The translations under genes and the position numbers were made by a program. This document shows positions 43,337 to 52,878 of a stretch of 64,000 nucleotides of DNA, one piece after another. Each line of letters begins with the position of its first letter. The stretch's first letter is position 1. This stretch comes from Lachnospiraceae bacterium (GTDB taxonomy: Bacteria > Bacillota > Clostridia > Lachnospirales > Lachnospiraceae): NCBI GenBank assembly GCA_017461725.1, contig JAFTXG010000015.1, forward strand, positions 124,001 through 188,000. Direction: 5' to 3'. Below the pieces are notes generated by a model. The model was given only the letters and a program-made list of their open reading frames with translations. It did no database searches and was not told the origin of the DNA.

Positions 43337-45571
43337 TCATCCCGGTTCAACGAAGGACCGTATCTGCTCATCCAGCGAGGAATAGCGCTTCTGCTCGATC
43401 CGATTGTCGATCATCCCGGTGAAGGAACTGTCCAGTCCCACGATGCAGACACATTTTTTCGCTCTGGTCACCGCAGTGTACAACAGATTTCTGGTCATCA
43501 GCATCCTGGGGCCGCTGTGGACCGGGATCACCACCGCCGGGTACTCGCTTCCCTGGGATTTATGTATGGTGATGGCATAGGCCAGTTCCAATTCATCGGC
43601 CTCCTTGAAGGAATAGTGGACCTGCTTTCCCTCGTCAAACTCCACAACCAGTTCCTCAGCAAACAGGTTGATCTCCCGGATCACACCGATATCTCCATTG
43701 AACACGCCGGTGCCGGCATCAATGGGAATACCGTAACGATTGGTGATCTCCCACTCCATTTGATAATTATTTTTGATCTGCATCACCTTATCCCCCTCCC
43801 GGAAGATTCCGTGAGGCAGCTCTTTCTCTTTCTTTTTATCATCGGCAGGATTCAAAAACTGCTGTAGAACCATGTTCAGATTTTCCACGCCCAGCGTCCC
43901 CTTTCGCATGGGCGTCATCACCTGAATATCACAGGCCGCTGCCTGCACGTAGGGCGGAAGCTTGTCCCGCACCAGACCAATCACTGCGTTCATTATCGTC
44001 TGGGGCTGATCACGATGAATAAACAGAAAATCCTTGCTTCCCGGAGCTGTGCTGATGTGCTCTCCCGCATTGATCCGATGGGCATTGACGATAATATCGC
44101 TGGCCGCCGCCTGTCGGAATATCTTGGTCAGACGAACCACCGGATAGCATTCGGAACGGATCACATCACGAAGAACATTTCCGGGTCCCACACTGGGCAG
44201 CTGATTCACATCACCCACCAGAATCAGTCTGGTCCCCACGGTGATCGCGCGAAGCAGCGCGTGCAGCAGATTGATATCCACCATGGACACCTCATCAATG
44301 ACAATGGCATCACACTCCAGCGGATTCTGCTCATCTCTGGCAAACCGTCCCTCGGAGACCGTCTCATCCTGACCGCCTGACAGCTCCAGCATGCGATGGA
44401 TCGTCCTGGCCTCTCTTCCGGTGGCCTCGCTCATCCGCTTGGCCGCACGTCCGGTGGGCGCCGCGAGAAGCACCTCCATGTCCTCCTGCTCGAAGTAATG
44501 AATGATCGCCTTGATCGTGGTGGTCTTTCCGGTACCCGGTCCGCCGGTCAGAATCAGCAAACCGTTGCCAGCGGCCTCTTTTACCGCACTTCGCTGATGT
44601 TCATCCAGCTCCAGCTTTTCCTCCCGCTCTATGCGGCGAATACGGCTTTCTACGGCCATTTCCGAGTCAGGGATATGCAGATTCAGATCGGTGAGCATCC
44701 GCGCACAGTTCATTTCCATATAATAATATTTGCTGAGATAAATTCTTCGGATTTTGGCTGTTTCCGCATCCATCTCCCGGACAATAATCTTTCGATCCAC
44801 GGTCAAATCCATGATCTGCTTTTCCAGGGACTCCAGGCTCACGCCCAGCAGCTCCTGAGTCGCTGTTAAAAGCTCCCGCTCCGGCAGATAGACATGACCA
44901 TTGTTTAATGCCTGCTGCAGAGCATAGAAAATACCGCACTTGATCCGATAATCGGAATCCGGACTGATGCCGGCCTTGGCCGCGATCTCATCAGCGATCC
45001 GAAAGCCGATACCGGTAATATCCTCCGCCAGGCGATAAGGATTCGTCCGAAGTACATCGTAGACCTGAGAGCCATATCGCTCGTAAATCTTTGCAGCCAG
45101 ATTCATGGTAATACCGAACTCCTGCAAAAACACCATGGCCTGACGCATATCCTGACGCTCAGCCATCTGGGTTGCGATCTGCATGGCCCCCTTCATACTG
45201 ATGCCCTTGATCTCTGCCAGGCGCTCCGGCTCCTCCTCCATAATCCGGAAAGTATCATCGCCAAATTTCTTGACGATACGGGCTGCCAGCGCAGCGCCGA
45301 CTCCCTTGATGGCGCCCGAAGCCAGATACCGCTCGATGGCCGCCGCATCCGCCGGAATCTTCCACTCATAGCTCTCCATCACCAGCTGATTGCCATAGAG
45401 GGGATGTTTTTTTTCGGTGCCGGTCACTTCCAGATATTCTCCCTCCGCAATGCGCGGAAAGCTGCCAACCACCGTATATTCTTTTCCCTTATCCACCATC
45501 TCCATCACCGTGTAACCGTTTTCCTCGTTACGGTACACAATGTGCTCCACATATCCTGACAGTGTGCTCAT
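43337..45571 (-). CDS. recD2: RecD2-type ATP-dependent DNA helicase
   Basis: 744 residues. N-terminal OB-like part ('SGYVEHIVYRNEENGYTVME'), a helix-hairpin-helix region (about 90-200), then SF1 motifs: Walker A 'LTGGPGTGKTTT', Walker B 'VIDEVSMVD', 'VGDVNQLPSVGPG', and near the end 'AYAITIHKSQGSEYPAVVIP' and 'NLLYTAVTRAKK'. RecD2 unwinds DNA 5'-3' outside RecBCD and aids replication fork and mismatch repair. First gene of recD2-comFC. Confidence 0.95.
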   Translation of the reverse strand: MSTLSGYVEHIVYRNEENGYTVMEMVDKGKEYTVVGSFPRIAEGEYLEVTGTEKKHPLYGNQLVMESYEWKIPADAAAIERYLASGAIKGVGAALAARIVKKFGDDTFRIMEEEPERLAEIKGISMKGAMQIATQMAERQDMRQAMVFLQEFGITMNLAAKIYERYGSQVYDVLRTNPYRLAEDITGIGFRIADEIAAKAGISPDSDYRIKCGIFYALQQALNNGHVYLPERELLTATQELLGVSLESLEKQIMDLTVDRKIIVREMDAETAKIRRIYLSKYYYMEMNCARMLTDLNLHIPDSEMAVESRIRRIEREEKLELDEHQRSAVKEAAGNGLLILTGGPGTGKTTTIKAIIHYFEQEDMEVLLAAPTGRAAKRMSEATGREARTIHRMLELSGGQDETVSEGRFARDEQNPLECDAIVIDEVSMVDINLLHALLRAITVGTRLILVGDVNQLPSVGPGNVLRDVIRSECYPVVRLTKIFRQAAASDIIVNAHRINAGEHISTAPGSKDFLFIHRDQPQTIMNAVIGLVRDKLPPYVQAAACDIQVMTPMRKGTLGVENLNMVLQQFLNPADDKKKEKELPHGIFREGDKVMQIKNNYQMEWEITNRYGIPIDAGTGVFNGDIGVIREINLFAEELVVEFDEGKQVHYSFKEADELELAYAITIHKSQGSEYPAVVIPVHSGPRMLMTRNLLYTAVTRAKKCVCIVGLDSSFTGMIDNRIEQKRYSSLDEQIRSFVEPG

Positions 45572-45942
45572 GAAACGCTGCCACCCTCCGTTCCTGCTTC
45601 ATTTCTTCTTTCGCAGATCTGTCTGCCCGATCAGTATCCTTTCATGGCTTAATATGTCTTTACCCGACGCTTGACAAAGAGTCGTTTTCTTCCCCATAAT
45701 GGCAAATGGGACCACTGCCGATGCGGCACAGGAAATGACCATCATCTCTGATGGTCTCCCCGCGTTCGCACCCTGCAGCAGCCCCGATCTCCTGCCGGTC
45801 ACAAAACAAATCGTTTCCATAAAAGAAATCAATTGTGCCATATGCCGATGATCGCCCTCGCGCAAACGCTGTGCGATATCGTCGCATGGCTTATGCTATC
45901 CTTTTCCATAAAAGAAATCGATCGCTCCATGCTTCGCATGGC
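45572..45942. other. Gene-poor spacer between recD2 and mreB with diverged repeats
   Basis: A 17-bp direct repeat, TTTCCATAAAAGAAATC, lies at 45814-45830 and 45903-45919, 89 bp apart. The right copy forms part of a terminator-like hairpin after mreB (CCATGC GAA GCATGG within AAAGAAAT/ATTTCTTT arms). Two overlapping minus-strand frames of 75 and 88 codons (45660-45887 and 45599-45865) are open. The first has a Cys-containing 'CRIGSGPICHYGEE' stretch, but neither has a ribosome binding site or a recognisable family, so I do not call them genes. Confidence 0.5.
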
Positions 45943-46929
45943 TTATTTCTTTCCTAAATATTCGATGAATTTTCCGGTTCCGATCGCCACTGCAGTCATC
46001 GGATCCTCCGCAATCATCGTGTTAATGCCAGTGCGCTCCTCAATGAGCTGATCCAGTCCACGAAGCAGTGCACCGCCGCCGGTCAGCACGATACCTCTCT
46101 CATAAATATCGGCTGCCAGCTCCGGTGGAGTGCGCTCCAGCACGTTGTGTACAGCGTCAACAATAATCATGGCACTGTCATGCAGTGCGTCCAGAATCTC
46201 GTCGGAAGTGATGGTCATCGTTCTGGGCAGACCGGTCACCAGATTACGTCCGCGAACCTCCATGGTCTGTATCTCAGGCAGCTTATATGCACAGCCAATC
46301 TGAATCTTGATCTCCTCTGCAGTGCGCTCACCCACCAACAGATTATGTTTTTTACGCATATAGCGAACGATCGCCTCGTCAAAATCGTCTCCGGCAGTCT
46401 TTACGGATGCGCTTACAACAGTACCGCCCAGAGAGATAACTGCGATATCAGAGGTACCGCCACCAATATCAACGATCATATTTCCACAGGCCTTGGCAAT
46501 ATCAATACCGGAACCGATAGCCGCTGCGACAGGCTCCTCAATGATCACGACTTCCTTAGCGCCCGCTGCATAGGTAGCATCCTCAACCGCCTTCTTCTCA
46601 ACTTCGGTGGCACCGCTGGGGATACACACGCTGATGCGAGGCTTGCGAAGCGTCCTGCCTCCCTGTGCCTTGGTAATAAAATACTTCATCATCTTTTCCG
46701 TCACGGTGTAATCAGAAATTACGCCCTGACGAAGTGGTCTCACTGCCACAATATTTCCGGGGGTACGGCCGATCATCACTCTGGCCTCCTCACCGATCGC
46801 CTTGATCTCGTTGGTATCACGGTCAAACGCAACAACGGAGGGCTCTTTTAACACGACACCCTTTCCCTTTATATAAACCAGAATACTGGCTGTACCCAAG
46901 TCAATGCCGATATCGGCTGAAAAAAACAT
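45943..46929 (-). CDS. mreB: MreB-family actin-like rod-shape protein
   Basis: 328 residues from MFFSADIGIDLGTAS, with AGGAGG upstream. Actin-fold motifs: 'IGIDLGTASILVYIKG' (phosphate 1), 'MIVDIGGGTSDIAVISLGG' (phosphate 2) and 'GIVLTGGGALLRGLD' (adenosine). It polymerises under the membrane and directs sidewall synthesis. No mreC/mreD follows, so this is a stand-alone Mbl/MreBH-type copy. Its own promoter is upstream at 46973-47001. Confidence 0.93.
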   Translation of the reverse strand: MFFSADIGIDLGTASILVYIKGKGVVLKEPSVVAFDRDTNEIKAIGEEARVMIGRTPGNIVAVRPLRQGVISDYTVTEKMMKYFITKAQGGRTLRKPRISVCIPSGATEVEKKAVEDATYAAGAKEVVIIEEPVAAAIGSGIDIAKACGNMIVDIGGGTSDIAVISLGGTVVSASVKTAGDDFDEAIVRYMRKKHNLLVGERTAEEIKIQIGCAYKLPEIQTMEVRGRNLVTGLPRTMTITSDEILDALHDSAMIIVDAVHNVLERTPPELAADIYERGIVLTGGGALLRGLDQLIEERTGINTMIAEDPMTAVAIGTGKFIEYLGKK

Positions 46930-46972
46930 GAACTTTTCCTCCTTTTCTCCCATAGTTTTGCCCAACATATTC

Positions 46973-47001
46973 ATTATATGCTGAAAAATCAGTTCTGTGA
47001 A
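46973..47001 (-). promoter_or_regulatory. Promoter of mreB
   Basis: On the minus strand TTCACA (47001-46996), a 17-bp spacer and a perfect TATAAT (46978-46973), 43 bp before the start codon. Confidence 0.8.
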
Positions 47002-47181
47002 GCCTTTTCTTCAAAAAAAATTTACTCTTCTCAAATAAATTTTTTTCCAAAAAACAGATCCCTCCACTTTCCGGCAAAAAAATGTTTGAAAATGTCGCAT
47101 AATCACCACTTTTGTAAAATTTCTTAAGATTTTATAAATTTGTTCACAATTTGTTCACATATATTGTTTATATTAAAGATG

Positions 47182-47295
47182 CATCACGCAAGTGATTGTT
47201 TTAGCTTTTTCACACTCATGCTACGGCAGTCCCCCCAGGCTGCCGTAGTCCCCCCCCAACATTGAGATCGATATCGCAAGATATCGATTTTTTTT
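47182..47295 (+). ncRNA. Candidate structured small RNA with three hairpins and C-rich segments
   Basis: Three hairpins in a row without an open frame: ATCAC-GCAA-GTGAT (47183-47196), CTACGGCAG/CTGCCGTAG (47221-47249) with loop TCCCCCCAGG, and ATCGATATC-GCAA-GATATCGAT (47267-47288) followed by eight T, a strong intrinsic terminator on the plus strand. No plus-strand gene precedes that terminator, so it must end a non-coding transcript. AGTCCCCCC occurs twice, once in loop 2 and once between hairpins 2 and 3, as expected for RNAs that pair with G-rich Shine-Dalgarno regions. The promoter is unclear (TATATT at 47169-47174; TTGTTCACA repeated upstream). Confidence 0.55.
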
Positions 47296-47306
47296 ACGAT
47301 AAAAGC

Positions 47307-47368
47307 CCTGTCAAGCGACTGAGCAAGAGCGCAAACCTGTTTGCAGCGATGCTCAGGCATTTGACAGG
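47307..47368. repeat. 62-nt nested hairpin
   Basis: Three successive perfect stems: CCTGTCAA/TTGACAGG (8), CTGAGCA/TGCTCAG (7) and GCAAAC/GTTTGC (6), separated by small internal loops, in 62 nt. It lies between the small RNA terminator and the ribosomal operon terminator. On the minus strand it is followed by GGCTTTT, so it could be a back-up terminator, a structured RNA, or a mobile palindromic repeat. Confidence 0.8.
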
Positions 47369-47382
47369 CCAGACGAAATGAA

Positions 47383-47426
47383 CAAAAACAGACTGTACAC
47401 ACCGTTTTCCGGCATATACAGTCTGT
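47383..47426 (-). terminator. Terminator of the ribosomal super-operon
   Basis: ACAGACTGTA (47388-47397) pairs perfectly with TACAGTCTGT (47417-47426); on the minus strand the stem is followed by TTTTTG, 36 bp after the rplQ stop. Confidence 0.93.
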
Positions 47427-47461
47427 CATTTGTTTTTATGTGTTCGTTTCTCGATCAGTAA

Positions 47462-47992
47462 TTAAACCAGCTCGATAACTACTTCCATAGCAGCGTCGCC
47501 CTTACGAGGTCCGATCTTGATGATACGGGTGTAACCGCCCTTGCGGTCTACGTACTTGGGAGCGATCTCATCGAACAGCTTTGCAGGAAGGTCAACCTTC
47601 TTGTTGTCCTTTGCCTTGCCGCTCTCTGCTACCTTGGTGGGAACGTAGAGAACCTGAAGCATCTGACGACGTGCGTGCAGTCTGCTGGGCATATCCTTGC
47701 GGATAGTCTTCTCTACCTCGTCGTATACGGTAACCTTCTTGCCGTCTACAACTTCCTTAACACGCTTGCCATCCTTGTCCTTGCGAGCAACCTTTGCCTT
47801 AACGGTAACGGTCTCGTAGTTATCCTTCTCGCGAACTGCCATAGCAATCAGCTTCTCAACTTCTTTGCGAACTTCCTTTGCTCTGGTCTCGGTGGTAACG
47901 ATCTTACCATTCAGGATCAGGCTGGTGGTCAGTGCACGAAGCATTGCCTTTCTCTGATTAGAAGTTCTTCCAAGCTTTCTATAACCTGCCAT
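47462..47992 (-). CDS. rplQ: 50S ribosomal protein L17 with insertion
   Basis: 176 residues, compared with about 113-130 in most bacteria. The N-terminal '[20 protein letters not shown]' and C-terminal '[17 protein letters not shown]' parts are canonical. An extra Lys/Val/Asp-rich segment of about 50 residues lies in between (roughly 53-103), as seen in Lachnospiraceae. L17 sits near the exit tunnel of the 50S subunit. Last gene of the operon, after rpoA. Confidence 0.96.
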   Translation of the reverse strand: MAGYRKLGRTSNQRKAMLRALTTSLILNGKIVTTETRAKEVRKEVEKLIAMAVREKDNYETVTVKAKVARKDKDGKRVKEVVDGKKVTVYDEVEKTIRKDMPSRLHARRQMLQVLYVPTKVAESGKAKDNKKVDLPAKLFDEIAPKYVDRKGGYTRIIKIGPRKGDAAMEVVIELV

Positions 47993-48095
47993 AATTTCTT
48001 TTCCTCCATCCGTGGAACACTTATCGTCATGCTTCTTCGGCCTTACTGACGGGTGTTTTTATCCACTGTAATTAGATCTGTGGGGTACTGCCGGA

Positions 48096-49052
48096 TCAGT
48101 CTGCGCTGTGCAGCTCCAGACCCAGCTCTTTCAACTTGCCAAGCACTTCCTCCAGAGACTTGCGACCCAGGTTTCTCACCTTCATCATATCCTCTGCGGT
48201 ACGGTTGGTCAACTCCTCAACGGTATTGATACCTGCGCGCTTTAAGCAGTTGTAGGAACGAACGGAAAGCTCCAGTTCGTCGATATTCATCTCCAGAACC
48301 TTACCCTTCTCATCATCCTGCTTGTCAACCATGATCTCTGCCGTCTTAGCGTTGTCAGAGAGGTCAACGAACAGATTCAGATGCTCGGTGAGCACCTTGG
48401 CAGCCAGGCTGACTGCCTCGTCGGGAGCAAGGGTTCCGTTGGTATATACATCCAGCGTAAGCTTGTCATAGTCGGTCTGCTGACCCACACGGGTGTTCTC
48501 AACCGCCATGTTGACACGCTCAACGGGAGTATAGATAGAGTCAATTGCGATGATGCCAATGGGCAGCTCTGCATTTTTGTTGCGGTCTGCACTGACATAT
48601 CCGCGGCCCTTGGTGATGGTAAGCTCCATATACAGTCTGCAGTCCGGGCCACCGCTTAAGGTAGCGATCACCTGATCCTTGTTCAGGATCTCGATGTCAG
48701 GATCAGCCTGAATATCAGCTGCCGTTACCACACACTCGCCTTCGCACTCAATGTAAGCAGTCTTGGGCTCATCGCTCTCACTGCTGTTGCGAATCGCAAG
48801 GTTCTTCAGGTTCATGATGATCTCAGTCACATCCTCCTTAACACCGGGGATGGGGCTGAACTCATGAAGAACACCGTCGATCTTTACCTGGCTGATAGCA
48901 GCTCCGGGCAGAGATGACAGCATAATACGTCTCAGTGAATTACCCAGGGTTGTGCCGTATCCTCTCTCAAGAGGCTCTACAACGAAACGGCCGTAGGATT
49001 TATCTTCTGATAACTCTGCAATTTCAATACTCGGTTTTTCAAAATCGAACAT
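48096..49052 (-). CDS. rpoA: DNA-directed RNA polymerase subunit alpha
   Basis: 318 residues: an N-terminal dimerisation domain with '[20 protein letters not shown]' and a C-terminal domain with two helix-hairpin-helix motifs ('[20 protein letters not shown]'-like end, '[13 protein letters not shown]') that contacts UP elements and activators. Placed between rpsD and rplQ as usual. Confidence 0.98.
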   Translation of the reverse strand: MFDFEKPSIEIAELSEDKSYGRFVVEPLERGYGTTLGNSLRRIMLSSLPGAAISQVKIDGVLHEFSPIPGVKEDVTEIIMNLKNLAIRNSSESDEPKTAYIECEGECVVTAADIQADPDIEILNKDQVIATLSGGPDCRLYMELTITKGRGYVSADRNKNAELPIGIIAIDSIYTPVERVNMAVENTRVGQQTDYDKLTLDVYTNGTLAPDEAVSLAAKVLTEHLNLFVDLSDNAKTAEIMVDKQDDEKGKVLEMNIDELELSVRSYNCLKRAGINTVEELTNRTAEDMMKVRNLGRKSLEEVLGKLKELGLELHSAD

Positions 49053-49171
49053 GATATCCCTCCTTCTGGGTTATAATTCGAGGGGTTAACGTCTCGTCCG
49101 TCCGATACCCATGATTCGACGCATGCAAGCATGCCCTCATCATGGTTGCCGTCCGGAACTTTTATCGTTGC

Positions 49172-49765
49172 TTACTTATTATACAACTCGACGATAAGCA
49201 TCTCGTCTACCGGAACATCGATCATCTCGCGGGTAGGAAGCTGCTTAACGGTTGCTACCAGGTTCTCCTGATCAACATCAAGCCACTCGGGAGTGAGTCT
49301 GCCTGCAGTTACCTCCAGGACATCCTTGTAACGCTGAGAAGACTTAGCGTCCTCCTTGATGGATACAACATCCCCTGCCTTAACCAGGTAAGAAGGAATG
49401 TTTACACACTTGCCGTTTACCAGAACGTGCTTGTGGTCAACGATCTGACGGGTCTCCATACGGGTTCTTCCGAAACCTGCACGGAACAGTACGTTGTCCA
49501 GACGGCTCTCCAGCATGGTCATCAGGTTCTCACCTGCCAGACCCTTCTGACGGCTTGCTTTTTTATAGTAATTTCTGAAAGGCTTCTCTAATACACCATA
49601 GATGAACTTTGCCTTCTGCTTTTCACGCAGCTGAAGACCATACTCGCTCATCTTCTTATTGGCTCTCTTCAATTCTCTGTTTGACTGCTTGTCGATTCCG
49701 ATATAAACCGGATCAAGACCAAGTGATCTGCATCTTTTGAGAACAGGAACTCTATTGACTGCCAT
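49172..49765 (-). CDS. rpsD: 30S ribosomal protein S4
   Basis: 197 residues. One Cys only in the N-terminal arm, so it is the zinc-free form. The S4 RNA-binding domain ('[20 protein letters not shown]', '[14 protein letters not shown]') is intact. A primary 16S rRNA binder and, in many Firmicutes, a repressor of its own mRNA. The 119-bp spacer to rpoA holds a GCATGC-AA-GCATGC hairpin. Confidence 0.98.
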   Translation of the reverse strand: MAVNRVPVLKRCRSLGLDPVYIGIDKQSNRELKRANKKMSEYGLQLREKQKAKFIYGVLEKPFRNYYKKASRQKGLAGENLMTMLESRLDNVLFRAGFGRTRMETRQIVDHKHVLVNGKCVNIPSYLVKAGDVVSIKEDAKSSQRYKDVLEVTAGRLTPEWLDVDQENLVATVKQLPTREMIDVPVDEMLIVELYNK

Positions 49766-49787
49766 TTATATGCACCTCCTAATAAAA

Positions 49788-50186
49788 TTAAACTCTTCTA
49801 CGTTTGGGCGGACGACATCCGTTATGGGGTACCGGAGTAACATCCTTAATACTGGTAACTTCAAGTCCACATGCTGCCAGAGCACGAATAGCTGCCTCAC
49901 GGCCTGAGCCGGGGCCCTTTACCAGAACGTCTACAGACTTTAATCCATGCACAAGTGCTGCCTTAGTTGCAGTCTCAGCCGCCATCTGCGCTGCATAAGG
50001 AGTAGATTTCCTTGAACCTCTAAATCCCAGACCGCCTGCACTTGCCCATGATAATGCGTTACCCTGAGCATCCGTTAATGTAACGATAGTATTGTTAAAA
50101 GATGACTGGATGTGAGCCTGTCCGTGTTCAACGTTCTTCTTGACACGCTTTTTTGTCACTTTCTTTGCTGACACTTTCTTCGCCAT
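49788..50186 (-). CDS. rpsK: 30S ribosomal protein S11
   Basis: 132 residues from [13 protein letters not shown], with GGAGG 11 nt upstream; the longer frame is rejected. '[20 protein letters not shown]' and the C-terminal '[17 protein letters not shown]' are diagnostic. Platform of the 30S subunit, near the Shine-Dalgarno helix. Confidence 0.98.
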   Translation of the reverse strand: MAKKVSAKKVTKKRVKKNVEHGQAHIQSSFNNTIVTLTDAQGNALSWASAGGLGFRGSRKSTPYAAQMAAETATKAALVHGLKSVDVLVKGPGSGREAAIRALAACGLEVTSIKDVTPVPHNGCRPPKRRRV

Positions 50187-50334
50187 TTCTAAACTAACCT
50201 CCCTTATGGGTTCCTTTCTATAAATTTTCAATCCATGTTTGATACAGATACGCCGTGTTCCTCATGATTACATCATTCGGTCACGGGCTGTAGCTTCGTG
50301 AATTTTGCACAAACAATCTTATGACACTCCAACA

Positions 50335-50355
50335 GTGCCGGAACATGTCCGGCAC
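50335..50355 (-). promoter_or_regulatory. Hairpin in the rpsM-rpsK spacer
   Basis: GTGCCGGA (50335-50342) with its perfect complement (50348-50355) around a 5-nt loop, in a 198-bp spacer that is otherwise empty. No T-run. It may set relative expression or be a processing site. Confidence 0.55.
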
Positions 50356-50384
50356 AAAAGAGGCCAAAAGCTCGATATGCGAAA

Positions 50385-50756
50385 TTACTTCTTCTTGTTT
50401 GCTACAGTCTTCTTGGGACCCTTACGAGTACGTGCGTTGTTCTTGGTATTCTGTCCACGAACAGGCAGACCTTTACGATGACGGATTCCTCTGTAGCAGC
50501 CGATTTCCTGAAGACGCTTGATGTTCATAGCAGTCTCACGTCTCAGGTCACCCTCTACCAGCAGATGGTCTGCTTCGATAGCAGCAGTGATACGCTTTAC
50601 TTCGTCGTCGGTCAGATCCTTTACACGAGTATCGGGATTAACATCAGCCTCAGCCAGCAAGCGATTAGAGCTTACTCTGCCAATGCCGTAGATATAAGTC
50701 AATCCGATCTCAACACGTTTTTCTCTGGGTAAATCGACACCTGCGATACGAGCCAT
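50385..50756 (-). CDS. rpsM: 30S ribosomal protein S13
   Basis: 123 residues. '[20 protein letters not shown]' at the start and '[20 protein letters not shown]' with the basic tail at the end. It contacts 5S rRNA/L5 across the subunit interface. Confidence 0.98.
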   Translation of the reverse strand: MARIAGVDLPREKRVEIGLTYIYGIGRVSSNRLLAEADVNPDTRVKDLTDDEVKRITAAIEADHLLVEGDLRRETAMNIKRLQEIGCYRGIRHRKGLPVRGQNTKNNARTRKGPKKTVANKKK

Positions 50757-50817
50757 TGTGTACTACCTCCATACTTATTTTCATTTCTAATGTTTCTGCG
50801 AATCTTGATAGGATAAA

Positions 50818-50931
50818 TTAACCCTGTCTCTGCTTATGCTTCGGATTTTCACAGATAATCCGAATGCTGCCTTTTCTCTTGATAACCTTGCACTTTTCGC
50901 AAATCGGTTTTACAGATGCTCTTACTTTCAC
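50818..50931 (-). CDS. rpmJ: 50S ribosomal protein L36 (zinc form)
   Basis: 37 residues with a GTG start, too short for most length cut-offs. It reads [20 protein letters not shown], then [17 protein letters not shown]. Zinc ligands: C11, C14, C27 and H32. GGAG lies 8 nt upstream. It sits between infA and rpsM, its normal place. Confidence 0.95.
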   Translation of the reverse strand: MKVRASVKPICEKCKVIKRKGSIRIICENPKHKQRQG

Positions 50932-51023
50932 GGTATTTTCTCCTTCCACAAAAAGTCGCCAAATAAGTATAGCAAAGTTTATTCCAAATTGCAAGTACTA
51001 TTTTGGCAATTTTTTGCAAGATC

Positions 51024-51242
51024 TTATTTATCTCTCCAAATAATGCGACCCTTGCTCAGATCATAGGGAGATAATTCCAATGTTACCTTATCACCGGGCA
51101 AGATACGAATGTAATTCATCCGCAGCTTTCCGCTGATATGCGCCAGCACCCGATGTCCATTTTCCAACTCCACCTGGAACATGGCGTTAGGGAGTTTCTC
51201 GATTACAGTTCCCTCAATTTCAATTACGTCACTCTTGGACAT
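51024..51242 (-). CDS. infA: Translation initiation factor IF-1
   Basis: 72 residues, one S1/OB domain ('[20 protein letters not shown]', '[20 protein letters not shown]'). It occupies the A site during initiation. Followed by rpmJ. The 118-bp spacer to map contains a GAGTGCC/GGCACTC hairpin but no KOW-domain gene. Confidence 0.98.
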   Translation of the reverse strand: MSKSDVIEIEGTVIEKLPNAMFQVELENGHRVLAHISGKLRMNYIRILPGDKVTLELSPYDLSKGRIIWRDK

Positions 51243-51360
51243 TAACGCTTACCTCCTGCGTTTCAAAAAACACATTACCAGGTATGAAAGACGGCCGCTT
51301 CGGTCGTTGCCAAACGAGTGCCACCGGCACTCAGCAACTCGCCTGCATGGCTTACTTTCA

Positions 51361-52110
51361 TCATATACTTAAGATTTCCGGTTCCCCGTCAGTGATCAGG
51401 ATCGTATTTTCATAGTGAGCTGAAAGCTTACCGTCTGCGGTAACGATCGTCCACTCATCCGCCATCCATTCTACTTCCCAGGTTCCCTGATTGATCATCG
51501 GCTCAATGGCCAAAGTCATTCCGGGCATCAGCTTGATGCCTTTCTTTCTCTGTGCGAAGTTGGGGACCTCAGGGTCCTCATGAACCTGCTGACCAATGCC
51601 GTGTCCAACAAAATCTCTGACCACACCGTAGCCAAAGCTCTCGGCGTAAGCCTGAATCGCTTTGCTGATGTCATTCAGATGATTGCCGGCTTTGGCATAT
51701 TTGATACCTTCAAAAAAGCTTTGTCTGGTCACATCAATCAACTGCGCTGCTTCTTTGCTGATCTCTCCGACGCCCCAGGTGCGGGCCGCATCGGAATGGT
51801 ATCCTTTGTACTCAACTCCCACATCCAGGCTGACGATGTCGCCCTCCCGAATGATCCTGTGTTTACTGGGAATTCCGTGGATGACCTCGTCATTGACAGA
51901 AACACATATGGATGCCGGATAATCATAAAGATGAAGGAACGACGGCTTACATCCGTAATCACGGATCATCGTCTCGCCGAGGCGATCAATGGCCTTTGTC
52001 GTCATTCCCGGCTTGATCTCTTTTCCCAGCTCACTGTGAACCAGCCCAAGGATCCTTCCGGCCTCTCTCATCAGTTCGATTTCCCGTTGCGATTTAATCG
52101 TTACTGCCAT
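51361..52110 (-). CDS. map: Type I methionine aminopeptidase
   Basis: 249 residues. Metal ligands lie in 'SLDVGVEYKGYHSDAART' (two Asp), 'FVGHGIG' (His), 'MTLAIEPMI' (Glu) and 'SAHYENTILIT' (Glu). It removes initiator Met from nascent proteins. It starts 2 bp after the adk stop, in the standard secY-adk-map order. Confidence 0.97.
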   Translation of the reverse strand: MAVTIKSQREIELMREAGRILGLVHSELGKEIKPGMTTKAIDRLGETMIRDYGCKPSFLHLYDYPASICVSVNDEVIHGIPSKHRIIREGDIVSLDVGVEYKGYHSDAARTWGVGEISKEAAQLIDVTRQSFFEGIKYAKAGNHLNDISKAIQAYAESFGYGVVRDFVGHGIGQQVHEDPEVPNFAQRKKGIKLMPGMTLAIEPMINQGTWEVEWMADEWTIVTADGKLSAHYENTILITDGEPEILSI

Positions 52111-52112
52111 GA

Positions 52113-52757
52113 TTACTCTCCCAGAATTTCCACAACGGAGCGGAACACCTCGTCTAAATCTCTGGTGCCGTCCACCACTTTGAGCATGCCCTTCTCTCTG
52201 TAGTAAGCAAGCAGAGGCTGTGTCTGATCATGATAAACCTTAAGGCGAGTCTTTACCGTCTCCTCCTTATCGTCCTCACGATGATGCAGCTCACTGCCGC
52301 ACTTGTCACAGATATTTTCCTTCTCCGGTGCAGCATACTCAATATGGTATGTTGCTCCACAGTGAAGGCACGCACGTCTTCCGGACATACGGCGAATAAT
52401 CGCCTGATCCGGCACATCTACATCAATGGCACAGGTCACGGATGTTCCCATCTCAGCCAGTGCTTTATCCAGACACTCTGCCTGGGGAATGGTGCGGGGG
52501 AATCCATCAAGGATATATCCCTTATCACAATCAGGCTGATGAATACGGTCAACGACCAGATCCACGACCAGCTCATCCGGAACCAACAAGCCCTGATCAA
52601 TATATTCCGCAGCTTTCTTTCCCAACGCTGTGCCCTCAGAAATATTTGCTCTGAAGATGTCGCCGGTAGAAATATGAGGAATCTGATACTTCTCAGCTAT
52701 TTTTTCTGCCTGAGTACCTTTTCCGGCACCAGGCGCACCTAACATGATGATCTTCAT
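52113..52757 (-). CDS. adk: Adenylate kinase (zinc LID type)
   Basis: 214 residues. P-loop 'GAPGAGKGTQAE', 'DGFPRTIPQAE', and a LID with four Cys ('CLHCGATYH' and 'CDKCG') that bind structural zinc, as in Gram-positives. It interconverts AMP, ADP and ATP. Located between secY and map. Confidence 0.98.
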   Translation of the reverse strand: MKIIMLGAPGAGKGTQAEKIAEKYQIPHISTGDIFRANISEGTALGKKAAEYIDQGLLVPDELVVDLVVDRIHQPDCDKGYILDGFPRTIPQAECLDKALAEMGTSVTCAIDVDVPDQAIIRRMSGRRACLHCGATYHIEYAAPEKENICDKCGSELHHREDDKEETVKTRLKVYHDQTQPLLAYYREKGMLKVVDGTRDLDEVFRSVVEILGE

Positions 52758-52878
52758 TCTGCCCTCTACTCCTGCTAATCATGCTATGTCAAATTTTTCC
52801 CTTTACGCACACAGCCGCCAAAGTCACAGCGATCCCTCGCTGCAGCTCTGGCTTCTGTATCTTTCAGGCTATGCCCGT

